DNA of 64,000 bases, taken from NCBI GenBank assembly GCA_029260755.1, contig JAJDCQ010000051.1:1-64000 (forward strand), in the 5' to 3' direction. This stretch comes from Planctomycetota bacterium (GTDB lineage: Bacteria > Planctomycetota > J058 > JAJDCQ01). The notes beneath the pieces are model-generated. The model saw only the letters and a program-made list of their open reading frames with translations. It had not been told where the DNA came from and did no database searches. This document shows positions 39,222 to 48,305 of the stretch, in pieces (position 1 is the stretch's first letter; every line of letters starts with the position of its first letter). The position numbers were made by a program, and so were the translations under genes.

Positions 39222-40547
39222 ATGACCAACGACTCCTCGGGTCTGCCTGACGTTGGGTTCAACGCCGACACGGTCCTAGCGCTCACCGGCCCGGAGCTCA
39301 TCGCGTTCTTCGAACGTGCAACGCAAGCCTACGCCGCCGAGGTCGCCTTCGGCCGCCTCGACCATCCGGGAGCTCGTCTTCTGGCTGACGAGCTCTCGAT
39401 CGAGCACGGCTCGTTTCAGAGGTGCCAGCAGGTCGAGGTTTGTGTGCAATCCGCCTTGGCTGCGCACCGATCGGACCTCCTCTGGAGTCCACCGCCAGCC
39501 TCGGACATGCATCGTCTCGTGGGCCGCGCAAGCCGTCTGTCGCGGCCGCCGAGAGGACGACGACGTTCAGAGCGAGTCCTTTCTCGTCTCAGCAGGGCAC
39601 TTGGTGCGGCCGGCTTGTTCGGGGCGCCGATACCGTTCTGGACGATCCTCAACCTCCGGGTCATCGACTGCCAGGGGGAGCGCTGGGGTGAGCACTCCGT
39701 CCGGAGCGTGCGTCGATCCGCGGCGCTCGTCGGGATGGCAGCCATGTTCGCCGGCGGACCCACCGTCATCCGAGACGTCGTCCGACCTGATCTGGACGTG
39801 GTGCTCGCGGACCACGTGGACGGGCTCTCCCGGGAAGCGATCGACCTCGCGCGCGACGCCGAGCGCGGCGTCCTCAAATGGCCGAATGCCGAGGGAGAGC
39901 TGCTCCGGCGCGGCCACCGCGTCCTGGACTGTCTTGCGACTCCGCCGGTGGAGGCGACCGTGCCCGCGAGCTGCGCGACGCCGGACGAGCCACCGAGAAC
40001 GGACGAACCCGAGCCGATTGTCGAGCCGATTGTCGGGGAAACGGCGACGGTAATCGCCGAGCTCGGCAGTCCCCCGGACGAGCCTATCGAACCCCGTGAG
40101 GAACCTCCTCTCGCCCGGGAGCAAGGCGTTCAGGAACGAGAGGAACCTCCAGGCGGGCAGGCGGAGCCCCGGGTTCTCCCAACTTCGTGGGATGAGCTCG
40201 GCATCGTCCGACACGGAACGAGCGTCGAGAGCGTGCTCGTCGTTGTCGGCGGCGAGCAGCGGGTGTGGACCCTCCAAGAGCTTTGCTGCGCCGACCGTCG
40301 TGGGGGCGGACCGGGCGGGAAGTTCGCCCTTCTCTTGGAGGTGCTGGATCGCCCAGGGGGCATCCCGAAGCCTTGCGACAGGTGCCCGGACAAGCAACGC
40401 AAGCTCCGAGCGGCCCGGCACTCGGCTTTCCGTCGCCTCAACGCTGCCCTGTGCGAGGCCTTCAGGCTCCACAGCGACGGGAACCCGATTCGAGCGAATC
40501 GGAAGACGGGTCGGTACGCCGCTCAATTCAAAACGCGGCTTCGCTGA
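39222..40547 (+). CDS. Hypothetical mobile-element protein
   Basis: A 441-residue protein with no recognised domain. The N-terminal 200 residues are helical with a hydrophobic patch (LGAAGLFGAPIPFWTILNL); a Pro/Glu-rich linker covers about 240-320; the C-terminal 110 residues (VWTLQELCCADRRGGGPGGK, then a basic helical part rich in Arg/Lys) look globular and possibly nucleic-acid binding. It is the first gene inside the element and precedes the AlpA-like gene by 161 bases. Codon use is consistent with translation in this frame, but no strong ribosome site precedes the ATG. Confidence 0.55.
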   Translation: MTNDSSGLPDVGFNADTVLALTGPELIAFFERATQAYAAEVAFGRLDHPGARLLADELSIEHGSFQRCQQVEVCVQSALAAHRSDLLWSPPPASDMHRLVGRASRLSRPPRGRRRSERVLSRLSRALGAAGLFGAPIPFWTILNLRVIDCQGERWGEHSVRSVRRSAALVGMAAMFAGGPTVIRDVVRPDLDVVLADHVDGLSREAIDLARDAERGVLKWPNAEGELLRRGHRVLDCLATPPVEATVPASCATPDEPPRTDEPEPIVEPIVGETATVIAELGSPPDEPIEPREEPPLAREQGVQEREEPPGGQAEPRVLPTSWDELGIVRHGTSVESVLVVVGGEQRVWTLQELCCADRRGGGPGGKFALLLEVLDRPGGIPKPCDRCPDKQRKLRAARHSAFRRLNAALCEAFRLHSDGNPIRANRKTGRYAAQFKTRLR

Positions 40548-40671
40548 CAGATAGCCTCCACCCGCTGACAAGCGCGCCGGGTTCCATCTCTAACCCTAGA
40601 CCGACCCTCGCTGTCCGTCGTCGACAGATCGTTGTCGAGGTAGTCAGGGGAGGGGGCGAAGATCGCCGCTA

Positions 40672-40700
40672 TCCTCGTGCGTGAGCCTGCAGCACGAGGA
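40672..40700 (+). promoter_or_regulatory. Perfect 9-bp inverted repeat overlapping the ribosome site of the AlpA-like gene
   Basis: TCCTCGTGC (40672-40680) and GCACGAGGA (40692-40700) are exact reverse complements with an 11-base spacer. The downstream arm contains part of the GAGGAGG ribosome site for the GTG at 40710. As RNA it would hide the ribosome site; as DNA it is a good operator half-site pair for an autoregulating AlpA-type protein. Confidence 0.6.
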
Positions 40701-40709
40701 GGAAGCGGC

Positions 40710-40955
40710 GTGAAGGACGACGATAGGAAACCGGAGTCGGACGGTAGCAACGAGCTGCCACCGACGCTTAAGAAGCTCGTCTACGAGAAGGGATTCTATT
40801 CTCTCGACGAGGTCGCCAGGATTTGCGGCTTCTCGCGACGTCACGCGTACACGCTCGTCTCCCTCGGGCAGCTCCGTCTGACCCGACTGGGTCGACGCCT
40901 CACGCGGGTTTCGTGCGACGATCTCGCCGCCTTCTTGGTCCGAGCGCGCGGATGA
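40710..40955 (+). CDS. AlpA/excisionase-like helix-turn-helix protein
   Basis: An 81-residue protein with a MerR/AlpA-type winged helix-turn-helix: KGFYSLDEVARICGFSRRHA, then VSLGQLRLTRLGRRLTRVSCDDLAAFL. Such proteins regulate integrases, act as excisionases or bind element DNA. The GTG at 40710 is chosen because GAGGAGG lies seven bases upstream, inside an inverted repeat. The stop overlaps the primase start (ATGA), tying its expression to replication of the element. Confidence 0.85.
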   Translation: MKDDDRKPESDGSNELPPTLKKLVYEKGFYSLDEVARICGFSRRHAYTLVSLGQLRLTRLGRRLTRVSCDDLAAFLVRARG

Positions 40956-43792
40956 GCGCCTCCGCGGACGGCGACTCGGCCGCTGGGGCTGCTCCGCCCA
41001 CCGTGGATGCGCTGCCGTTCGCGAAGCCGGTCCTCGCGGAGATCCCGGCGGAGCTCAGGCGGACTGCCCAGTGGGTTCTATGGGCCGCCGAGGAGAAGCC
41101 CGGCGCGGCGAAGCTCGCGAAGGTGCCGAAGCTCGCGAAGGTGCCGAAGCAGGCGAGGAGCGGCAGGAACGCGTCTTCGACGAACCCGAAGACCTGGGGG
41201 ACGTTCGAGGAGGCCGTTCAGGGGCTGGAGTCGGGGCGTGGCCACGCGATTGGGGTCGGCTTCGTCCTTACCGAGGGCGACCCGTTCGTCGGCGTCGACC
41301 TCGATGCCTGCCGAGACCCCGATACCGGAACGCTCGAGCCCTGGGCGGCAGAGATCGTCGCCACGCTCCAAAGCTACTCCGAGGTGTCTCCTTCCGCGCG
41401 GGGACTTCGCCTGATCGCCCGCGGGAAGCTCCCTGCGGGTGGGTGCAAGCGTGGGCGCGTCGAGATGTACGACCGGAAGCGGTTCCTGACGATCACGGGA
41501 CGGCGCCTTTCTGAGTCCCCGAGCAACATCGACGAGCGCCCGGAAGCACTCCGCGAGATCCATGAGCGCCACGTCCGGCGTGATGTGAGGAAGCCCTCCG
41601 GTGGGGCCTCGACTCCTCCTTCGTCCCCTCGGCGTTCGCCGTCGGAGTCTGACGCCACGCTGGTCGAGAAGATGCTGTCCGCGCAAAACGGCGCGAAGAT
41701 CGAGCAACTCTGGACCGGGGACTCGACCTGCTATCCGTCGCCGTCGGAGCGAGACGCTGCGCTGTGCGCGCACCTCGCCTGGTGGACGAACGGCGACCCC
41801 GACCGGGTTGATCGGCTGTTCCGCTTGAGTGGCTGCTACCGAGAGAAGTGGGACGAGCGTCGCGGCGACCAAACCTACGGTCAGCGGACGATTCAGCGGT
41901 CGATCGAACGCTTCGAAGCGACGGGCGGCGAGGGATACACGGGCGGCCGCAACGGAAACGGAACCAGCGCACGCACCGACCGGGTCGCACCGAAGCTGAG
42001 CCTCGAGCAGGCTCGGGTCCGGCTCGCGGATCTCGTCGAGCGGACGCGGAACGACATCGGCGCGCCCTGCGAGGCCGCGACTCTGGACGCCCTGAGCTCT
42101 CTCCGTGACGGGGCCGCGGACGAGTACGCGCGACTCCGCGCGGAGCTGCGGACGATCCGTGACTTCCGAAGCCGAGACCTCGATCGCGCGCTGAAGGACC
42201 GCGATCGGGAAGCGAGCCGGCAGCAACGGCGCCGGGCGCGGCGCTCGTCGGGCTCGGCGGTTGCGCAGATTCACGTGACGACTGACATCGCGGAGATGGT
42301 CGGTCAGCTCGAGCGTGCGCTCGCGAATCACGAGGAAGTGGAGCTCTTCCAGCGGGGCGGCCTCCTCGTCCGTGTGTCCCGCGACGGAGGACCCGAGCTG
42401 AAGGGGCTCGCTCGTCCGCGGCGCTGTCCGGTCATCGGAGTCGCCCCCCGGGCACACATCCGAGAGCTGGCTTCGCGAGTGGCGGACTTCGTCAAGATGA
42501 GCAAGAGCTCGGACGACGAGATCCTGGTGCTGCCGCCCGACTCCGTCGTCGACGCGCTCATCGATCGTGGTGGTTGGCGACTCATCCGTCGCCTCGAGGG
42601 AGTCGTGGAGGCGCCTTGCCTGCTCTCTGACGGATCCGTCCTGGAGGCTGCAGGATACGATCCGCAGAGCGGGCTCCTCTTGGAACCGACTGACCGATTC
42701 GACCCGGTTCCGGAGCGGCCGTCCGAGGCCGATGCGCGCGCCGCTCGCGAGGCGATCGAGGAGGCGTTCGCGGACTTCCTGTTCGTCTCGCCGTCGGATC
42801 GAGCAGCCGCGGTCTCGATCGTCCTGACCGCGCTCGCGCGGTCCGCCGTCGCCACGTCGCCGCTCTTCGGGGTCTCCGCCCCGAAGGCGGGGAGCGGCAA
42901 GACGCTTCTGGTCGACGTCGCGGCGACCATCGTGACCGGGCGCCCCGCCGCCCGGATGGTCCAGGCATCGAACCGCGAGGAGGAGAGGAAGCTCCTCCTC
43001 GCGCTCGCGCTCGAGGACGCCTCCTTCGTCCTCATCGACAACGTCGAAAGGCCGCTCGGCTCGGACGTTCTCGCGATGGCGCTAACCGGGACGGAGATTC
43101 GCGACCGCGTCCTCGGCGCGAGCAAGACGGTGGTGGCGAAGCTCTCGGCGACCTGGACGTGCTCCGGGAACAACTTGACGGTTCGGGGCGACCTCGGCCG
43201 ACGGACGATCCCGATCCAGCTCGGCATCGACCGTGAACTGCCCGAGGAGCGCGAGGGCTTCCAGCACGATCCGCTACTCGCCTGGGTGCGTGCCGAGCGT
43301 CCTCGCCTTGTCCGGGCGGGCCTCACGATCCTCCGTGCGTTCGTCGTCGCCGGTCGTCCAGCCCCGGCGGGCCTTCGGCGAATCGGAGGCTTCGAGGAGT
43401 GGACTGCGTTGATCGGTGGAGCGTTGGTGTTCGCAGGCGGCGCTGATCCGACCGGCGGTCGCGATGAGTTCCGCGAGAGCTCGGACCCCGAGCGTGAGTC
43501 CCTCGCGATCGCGCTCGCAGAGTGGGATCGGTCACTAGGTCGCCGCCGCATCTTGGTGAGGGACCTCTCCGCTCATGCCGACGATGATGAGGAGCTCAAG
43601 ATCGCGCTCATCGCCCTCGACCCGAGGCTCAAGATTGACGCGCCGATCGACCCCAGTCGATTTGGATACACCCTTCGGAAGTACTACAGCCGAATCGAGG
43701 GTGGTCGCAAGCTCATGCGTGAGCCCACGAAGAGTGGAGCCCTTTGGTTCGTCGAACGCACGGTCGAGCTCGGGCCGCGGGGGATGGGGTGA
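40952..43792 (+). CDS. Primase-polymerase / helicase-like replication protein of the element
   Basis: A 946-residue protein. The N-terminal third resembles a phage/plasmid primase-polymerase: WVLWAAEE, TWGTFEEAV, the D-x-D catalytic pair in FVGVDLDAC (116, 118), SARGLRLIARG and VEMYDRKRFLTITGRRL. A middle region (about 250-500) resembles primase C-terminal linkers. The C-terminal part is an ATPase with Walker A APKAGSGKT (about residues 646-654), Walker B-like SFVLIDNVERP and a sensor-like SATWTCSGNNL. It should prime and unwind the excised element's DNA. A perfect 18-bp tandem duplication encodes LAKVPK twice near residues 54-66. Confidence 0.85.
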   Translation: MSASADGDSAAGAAPPTVDALPFAKPVLAEIPAELRRTAQWVLWAAEEKPGAAKLAKVPKLAKVPKQARSGRNASSTNPKTWGTFEEAVQGLESGRGHAIGVGFVLTEGDPFVGVDLDACRDPDTGTLEPWAAEIVATLQSYSEVSPSARGLRLIARGKLPAGGCKRGRVEMYDRKRFLTITGRRLSESPSNIDERPEALREIHERHVRRDVRKPSGGASTPPSSPRRSPSESDATLVEKMLSAQNGAKIEQLWTGDSTCYPSPSERDAALCAHLAWWTNGDPDRVDRLFRLSGCYREKWDERRGDQTYGQRTIQRSIERFEATGGEGYTGGRNGNGTSARTDRVAPKLSLEQARVRLADLVERTRNDIGAPCEAATLDALSSLRDGAADEYARLRAELRTIRDFRSRDLDRALKDRDREASRQQRRRARRSSGSAVAQIHVTTDIAEMVGQLERALANHEEVELFQRGGLLVRVSRDGGPELKGLARPRRCPVIGVAPRAHIRELASRVADFVKMSKSSDDEILVLPPDSVVDALIDRGGWRLIRRLEGVVEAPCLLSDGSVLEAAGYDPQSGLLLEPTDRFDPVPERPSEADARAAREAIEEAFADFLFVSPSDRAAAVSIVLTALARSAVATSPLFGVSAPKAGSGKTLLVDVAATIVTGRPAARMVQASNREEERKLLLALALEDASFVLIDNVERPLGSDVLAMALTGTEIRDRVLGASKTVVAKLSATWTCSGNNLTVRGDLGRRTIPIQLGIDRELPEEREGFQHDPLLAWVRAERPRLVRAGLTILRAFVVAGRPAPAGLRRIGGFEEWTALIGGALVFAGGADPTGGRDEFRESSDPERESLAIALAEWDRSLGRRRILVRDLSAHADDDEELKIALIALDPRLKIDAPIDPSRFGYTLRKYYSRIEGGRKLMREPTKSGALWFVERTVELGPRGMG
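41111..41146 (+). repeat. Perfect 18-bp tandem duplication inside the primase gene
   Basis: The unit AAGCTCGCGAAGGTGCCG occurs twice in direct succession (41111-41128, 41129-41146) and is followed by a partial third copy (AAGC). It keeps frame and repeats the peptide K-L-A-K-V-P, so it is a recent slippage-type expansion in a basic surface linker. Confidence 0.9.
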
Positions 43793-43808
43793 TGCGGGGC
43801 GATCGACT

Positions 43809-43827
43809 TTCGCCGCTACGCGGCGAA
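43809..43827 (+). terminator. Hairpin after the primase gene
   Basis: TTCGCCGC-TAC-GCGGCGAA forms a perfect 8-bp stem with a 3-base loop 17 bases after the primase stop. No run of T follows, so it is either a Rho-assisted or weak terminator or an mRNA-stabilising hairpin. Confidence 0.4.
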
Positions 43828-43873
43828 GTTGACTCTCTACACCGAGACCTCTGCTTGGGGCCCCCGTCGGGAA

Positions 43874-43902
43874 CCCATCACCCCTGATCGCCCATCACCC
43901 CT
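43874..43902 (+). repeat. Two direct repeats of CCCATCACCCCT
   Basis: Exact 12-base copies at 43874-43885 and 43891-43902, 17 bases apart start to start, just before the gene at 43920. They may be iteron-like binding sites near the replication gene, or operator sites for the downstream gene. Confidence 0.6.
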
Positions 43903-43919
43903 ACCGGAGGACGAAGGAG

Positions 43920-44441
43920 ATGACGTTGAGCGACACGAACGAGAAGGACGCGCTCGCAAGAGTAATGCAGCGCATTCCGGAGACCCGAGCGGCTCTCGCG
44001 CGAATCCCGGGCGTGGCCGCAGCGCTTCGTCGGGCGTCTGGGAACCCTGCGCAGGTGTGGGACCCTGATGACGGAACGGACCTAACAAACAAGATCCTGT
44101 GCGCGGGTCTCCAGACCGAGATCGAGCAGCTCGAGGCGCGGTTCGAGACGATCGAGGAGAAGTTCGAGGTCGTCACGGCGGCGGAGCGGAGCTGGCGTCC
44201 CATGCTCCAGGCGCGAAGCCACGTCGTCTTCCGGAACGACGCCGGGGACGTTGCGAAGATGCCGGTCGATCTCGTCGAGGTCATTGCCACGGCCGGGACG
44301 CTCGACGGCGACATCGCCGAGCGAGGTCGGAACGTGGTCTTCACGCATGCCGACGAGGAGATAGCGGAGATTCCGAAGGAGCTGTTCGTGGTACTGGAGC
44401 GCATCCTCGAGAGCTCGCGCTGGAACACGGGCCGGGGGTAG
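43920..44441 (+). CDS. Hypothetical element protein with central coiled coil
   Basis: A 173-residue protein starting MTLSDTNEKDALARVMQRIP. Residues about 55-100 are a probable coiled coil (LQTEIEQLEARFETIEEKFE); the C-terminal 70 residues are alpha/beta with acidic character. No family is recognised. GGAGGACGAAGGAG precedes the ATG. It sits between the primase and the winged-helix protein, so a replication or partition accessory role is possible but unproven. Confidence 0.65.
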   Translation: MTLSDTNEKDALARVMQRIPETRAALARIPGVAAALRRASGNPAQVWDPDDGTDLTNKILCAGLQTEIEQLEARFETIEEKFEVVTAAERSWRPMLQARSHVVFRNDAGDVAKMPVDLVEVIATAGTLDGDIAERGRNVVFTHADEEIAEIPKELFVVLERILESSRWNTGRG

Positions 44442-44528
44442 TCCCATTCCCGGGAGTCCCGGCGGCTTCCCACGTCATCAGGGGACGTGTTCCGGCGTGA
44501 TCCCGCCGGTTCCCATTTCGGAGACGCG

Positions 44529-46709
44529 ATGAACCTGGACGAGAAAGAGCTGGAGATCCTGCGTCACCTCGGGCCGGGACCGGCGGCCGTGAAGCCGCTG
44601 CTGGCTCGGATGCCGCGAAGCTCGGTGTACCGAAGGCTCAAGCGCCTCGCGGCACTCGGTCTGATCCGACGTGAAGGCCGGCGCTACCTTCTCCGACCTT
44701 CGGGGCACCAGGCGCTGGAAGACGACGCCGACCGCGGCGACTCCCCATCGGACCAGTCGAAGGCGCTCGACCGCGTCCTCCCACACACGCGTCTCGCGCC
44801 GACGCCATTTCACGCCGCGCTGCTTCGGCTGATCGGCTGCGCTGTCGTCGCGCGCCGCCACCGGGTGCGGGAGTCCCACCATCCGGCGTTCGTCGTCTTC
44901 GGTCCGAAGCTCCGCTGGAAGACGTGGGTGGCCAAGGCGGCGTGTCTCATGGTCGGCGCGGACCCTGCGGAGGACGTGATCTTCCTCGGGACCGAGTCGG
45001 GGAGATCGATGCTCTCGCGGAAGAGCCGGGACGGGAAGAGGCTGACCGCTCGGAAGGCGCTCTCCCGTCCCGTCGTCGGTCTCGACGAGTTCCTTCGCGC
45101 CAAGCCCGACGTTCGTCGGCTCCTCGAGGTCTATCTGTTCGGCGACGTGAGCGTGCCGGACGAGGACGGACCGATCACGGTCGAGCCCGTTCCGATCGTG
45201 ACGCTGAATCCGCGCGAGAACCTCGCGAACGATCGCCTGAACGAGCGGCTCGATCTCGACGACGCGATGCTGCGTCGGTCCATCGTCGCCAACGTAGGCG
45301 ATGTGCCCATTCCCGATGAGGTTCTCGCCGAAGGGGATGCACGGCTCGAGCGGATGCGCGCGCTTGGTCCCGCCGAGTTCCCGATGCCGCGGCAACCGAG
45401 CTGGGATCCCCGCCACGAGATTCGCGAGGGACTCGTGGCCGCGCTCTCCGATCACGACCGCATCGCCGACATCGACATCAGCATGGTGGCCATGCTCGCG
45501 TGCTCGGCGACCGCGTGGCTCTCGCGTGAAGGAGCGGTCCGGACAGTGTTGATCGACTACCTCTCGGTCGTTGAGCGGCTTGGCTGGCTCAAGCCAGACT
45601 GGCGGAGCGAGGCCGAATCGGCTCGTGGTGGTCGGGGCGCTCACGCTCCAGCAACGTCGGGAGCGTCCACGAGAGCGAACCGGCTTCTGTTCGACGCGAA
45701 GCTCCACCGGCTGGCCGACGAGTGCGATCGGCTGGGGCTCGAGCCGCTGGACCTCGGACAGTGCCTCGAGGACCTTTCGAAGCTGCGGGAGCTGGGCTTC
45801 TCGATCGAGGCCGCCCGGACGGTGGCCTGTCAGCTCGACCGACATGGCCTGACACCGGAGGAAGCCGGTCGCCTTGCCCGGCATCTCGTCGAAGGCGAGT
45901 CGGTCGATCGGATCGAACGTGCGCGGGCGGAGCGAGTTCGGCGGCTCGCTTCCGAGGCGAGTCGGCTGGAGCACCGCCTCGCCAGGCTCCACGGCCTCGC
46001 GGGACAGCTCGGCGACGACGCTCCCGATATCGCCGAGCTCTGCAAGCTCCGCGACGAGCTCGCGGCGTGCGGCCTTCCGATCGCGGAGCTGGCGATCCTG
46101 GCGCGGCGAGCGCGCAAGCTGGCCGGCGCTGCGGGCACGACGGCCAACGACGCCGCTGCGCTCGCGGGGCTCGCGCTCGAGTCGCTCTCCGTGGAGGTCG
46201 GTGAGGACGACCTCTTCGCCGCCCTGCGGGCCATGGCGACCGGCGCGCGAGAGGTCGTCGCGCTGAGCGCCGTCGAGGCTGGGACCCGCGAGAGGCTCGA
46301 AGAGCTCCGTGTCGCGGAGGAGAGCGCCGAGCAGCGTCTCTCGGCGCTGTGCGCGGAGGTCGCCCAGTCCGAGGCGGTCCTGGCCGACCGAGCGCGGCTG
46401 ACGCGCGATGCTCGAGGGGACGTACGCGAGGCGAAGCGTGTCCTATCCGAGACCCGAAGGGAACACCATGCGCTTCGGGCGGACATCGTGTTCGCGGGCG
46501 AGCTGCTCGCGTTCGTCCACGGGGTTATCGGTCGTGACCCCGAGCTCTGGCGTAGGCTCGGCGCCGTCTTTCAGGCCGTGGCGAGGGGGTTCCCGGGACC
46601 GCACGTGTCCGAGTGCCGACGAGCTTTCCGCAGGAGGCTCGTCGAGCACCTTCGGCGGGCGGTTGCCGACGACGGCGAGCGGCGGCCCGAGCGGCGGGCA
46701 CGCCGATGA
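44529..46709 (+). CDS. Winged-helix protein with degenerate P-loop-like region and long coiled coil
   Basis: A 726-residue protein. An N-terminal winged helix (LEILRHLGPGPAAVKPLLAR, then RSSVYRRLKRLAALGLIRRE) reads as a DNA-binding domain. The middle (about 90-300) resembles an AAA-type ATPase: FGPKLRWKTWVAKAAC has K-T where a P-loop ends but lacks the Gly pattern, and PVPIVTLNPRE could be a strand-2 equivalent. The C-terminal 350 residues are Ala/Leu/Glu/Arg-rich helices, a long coiled coil. It may be a regulator, partition or helicase-loader protein of the element. The start has GGAG upstream; the stop overlaps the recombinase start (ATGA). Confidence 0.7.
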   Translation: MNLDEKELEILRHLGPGPAAVKPLLARMPRSSVYRRLKRLAALGLIRREGRRYLLRPSGHQALEDDADRGDSPSDQSKALDRVLPHTRLAPTPFHAALLRLIGCAVVARRHRVRESHHPAFVVFGPKLRWKTWVAKAACLMVGADPAEDVIFLGTESGRSMLSRKSRDGKRLTARKALSRPVVGLDEFLRAKPDVRRLLEVYLFGDVSVPDEDGPITVEPVPIVTLNPRENLANDRLNERLDLDDAMLRRSIVANVGDVPIPDEVLAEGDARLERMRALGPAEFPMPRQPSWDPRHEIREGLVAALSDHDRIADIDISMVAMLACSATAWLSREGAVRTVLIDYLSVVERLGWLKPDWRSEAESARGGRGAHAPATSGASTRANRLLFDAKLHRLADECDRLGLEPLDLGQCLEDLSKLRELGFSIEAARTVACQLDRHGLTPEEAGRLARHLVEGESVDRIERARAERVRRLASEASRLEHRLARLHGLAGQLGDDAPDIAELCKLRDELAACGLPIAELAILARRARKLAGAAGTTANDAAALAGLALESLSVEVGEDDLFAALRAMATGAREVVALSAVEAGTRERLEELRVAEESAEQRLSALCAEVAQSEAVLADRARLTRDARGDVREAKRVLSETRREHHALRADIVFAGELLAFVHGVIGRDPELWRRLGAVFQAVARGFPGPHVSECRRAFRRRLVEHLRRAVADDGERRPERRARR

Positions 46710-47782
46710 ACGAGTTCCCCCAGGATCCGCAACCTCTCGTCGGTCGCGAGCCCGCACTTCTCGACGTTCGCGGCGCTACCCCGTCGGCCGCGACGACGCT
46801 TCGCCGGATCTGGGATTCGTACAGCCCGCACACTCGCGTGGCCTACCGGACCGATCTCGGGCAGTTTCTCGAGTTCCTCGGCGTCGACCGGCAACGCTCG
46901 GCAGCGATGCTCCCGAGCGTCGTGGCGCAGATCGGGCAGGACCACGTCGCGTCGTGGATCGATCAGCTCCGTAGCGACGGCAAGGCCGCGAGCACGATCT
47001 CCCGGAAGGTCGCGGCGCTTCGGTCGGTCTTCAGGCATCTGGCAGCCGTCGGCTGGTGCTCGAGGAACCCCGCGTCCGGCCGAAGATTCCGAATCCCGGT
47101 GACGCGGAGACACCCAGCCCGCGTCGTGCCTTCCGAGAAGGAGATCCGCGCGCTGGTGTCGGTTGCCGTGCGGCAGGCGCAGTCGGGAGGCGCGGATCAA
47201 GTCCGGGACCTGGCCGTGATCCTGCTGCTCGTGACGTCCGGCCTCCGCGTGTCGGACGTGACGGAGATGCGGGTGGATGCCTGGTCGTCGTCGGTGGAGC
47301 GGCGGTCGGGCGCGCGCATCGTCGTCACGCTCAGGAAGGGAAGGAGGGAGGCCCCCGTGACGGTCGCCCCCGTCGCCGCAGCGTGGATCGACCGCTACCT
47401 GGAGCAACGACGCCGAGCCGGGGACGAGTGGGACGTCGACGCCCCGCTCTTCGCGCGGCGAGCGGCGTGCGGGTCTGCAGGGAAGCCAGTGTCGAGGAAC
47501 GCGCTTTGGCGCCTCGTTCGCCGGCTCGGGGCCGAGGCTGGGATCGAGGGGCTCCATCCGCATCGCCTTCGCCATGCGGCCGCCACGCATGCCCTCGATG
47601 CTGGCGCTCCGATCGAGGACGTTGCGGACCTCCTCGGCCACGCGTCGACTCGAACGACCCGCATCTACGATGCCCGAGTCCGCGAGTCGACGGCCTGGAG
47701 GGCCCTGGCTCCACTCGCGGAGGAAGCTGGCGATGCCATCCACGTGACTGAGCGCGAAGGGCCGAGCCGCGACGCACCATAA
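46706..47782 (+). CDS. Tyrosine site-specific recombinase (integrase)
   Basis: A 358-residue XerC/D-type recombinase. A SAM-like core-binding domain (about 30-125; SYSPHTRVAYRTDLGQFLEF) is followed by the catalytic domain with every active-site residue visible: Arg in LLVTSGLRVSDVTEM, Lys in VTLRKGRREAP, His-x-x-Arg in HPHRLRHAAATH, His in LLGHASTRTT and nucleophilic Tyr in RIYDARVRE. It should integrate and excise the element at an att site, probably the tRNA-Sec-like sequence about 7.8 kb to the left. It lies at the end of the replication operon, coupled to the winged-helix gene. Confidence 0.93.
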   Translation: MNEFPQDPQPLVGREPALLDVRGATPSAATTLRRIWDSYSPHTRVAYRTDLGQFLEFLGVDRQRSAAMLPSVVAQIGQDHVASWIDQLRSDGKAASTISRKVAALRSVFRHLAAVGWCSRNPASGRRFRIPVTRRHPARVVPSEKEIRALVSVAVRQAQSGGADQVRDLAVILLLVTSGLRVSDVTEMRVDAWSSSVERRSGARIVVTLRKGRREAPVTVAPVAAAWIDRYLEQRRRAGDEWDVDAPLFARRAACGSAGKPVSRNALWRLVRRLGAEAGIEGLHPHRLRHAAATHALDAGAPIEDVADLLGHASTRTTRIYDARVRESTAWRALAPLAEEAGDAIHVTEREGPSRDAP

Positions 47783-47804
47783 TCGTTACTTATGTTGCGC
47801 TTCG

Positions 47805-48170
47805 GTGACAGATCACAACTTGCGACTGTTCGAAGGATATGAAGCATTGACGATCGACCGCCGACGGCTGGCCCGGATCGTGGTGACGCAGTCCGGGATG
47901 TCGTACCGGGATAGCCTCGCCGCCGTTCGAAACGTGGTGAGTGCCCTCGAGGCTGCCATCGCTACGGGCGAACGCGTCGAGATTCGGGGACTCGGAGCCT
48001 TTCGCCCTACGATTCGCCCTCGTCGCTCACGGCCCGTTCCTCGCTGCTCGCGTGTGGACATCCCGGAGAGGGCCGGGGTCGTGTTCAGGCCCTCGAAGCG
48101 ACTCCGCGCCCGCGTGTATGGCGCGATTCGTACGTCCGGATCCACGCCGGATGATGTTGTGCCGGAGTGA
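47805..48170 (+). CDS. HU/IHF-family DNA-bending protein
   Basis: A 121-residue protein of the bacterial histone-like family. It keeps the core SYRDSLAAVRNVVSALEAAI, ERVEIRGLGAFRPTIRPRRS (the G-x-G-x-F turn) and the terminal VVFRPSKRLRARV. It is divergent and has a longer N-terminus, nearer IHF-like element proteins than the housekeeping HU. DNA bending would assist the recombinase next door. The start is uncertain: GTG at 47805 is used, and TTG codons downstream are alternatives. Confidence 0.8.
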   Translation: MTDHNLRLFEGYEALTIDRRRLARIVVTQSGMSYRDSLAAVRNVVSALEAAIATGERVEIRGLGAFRPTIRPRRSRPVPRCSRVDIPERAGVVFRPSKRLRARVYGAIRTSGSTPDDVVPE

Positions 48171-48305
48171 CCAATCTCAGACAGAGCGAGCGCTTAGAGC
48201 CGGATTTGCAAAGGTTCCTGCGTGCGATCAGGGCGTTCGGTGGTGGGCGACGTATTCAGATGTTAACGTTGTGTTCGAGTCATCTACATCACTGAGGAGA
48301 CTGGC

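Noticed and set aside
43874..43902. Direct repeats as part of a CRISPR array
   Set aside because: Only two 12-base copies with a 5-base spacer; no array and no cas gene in the window.
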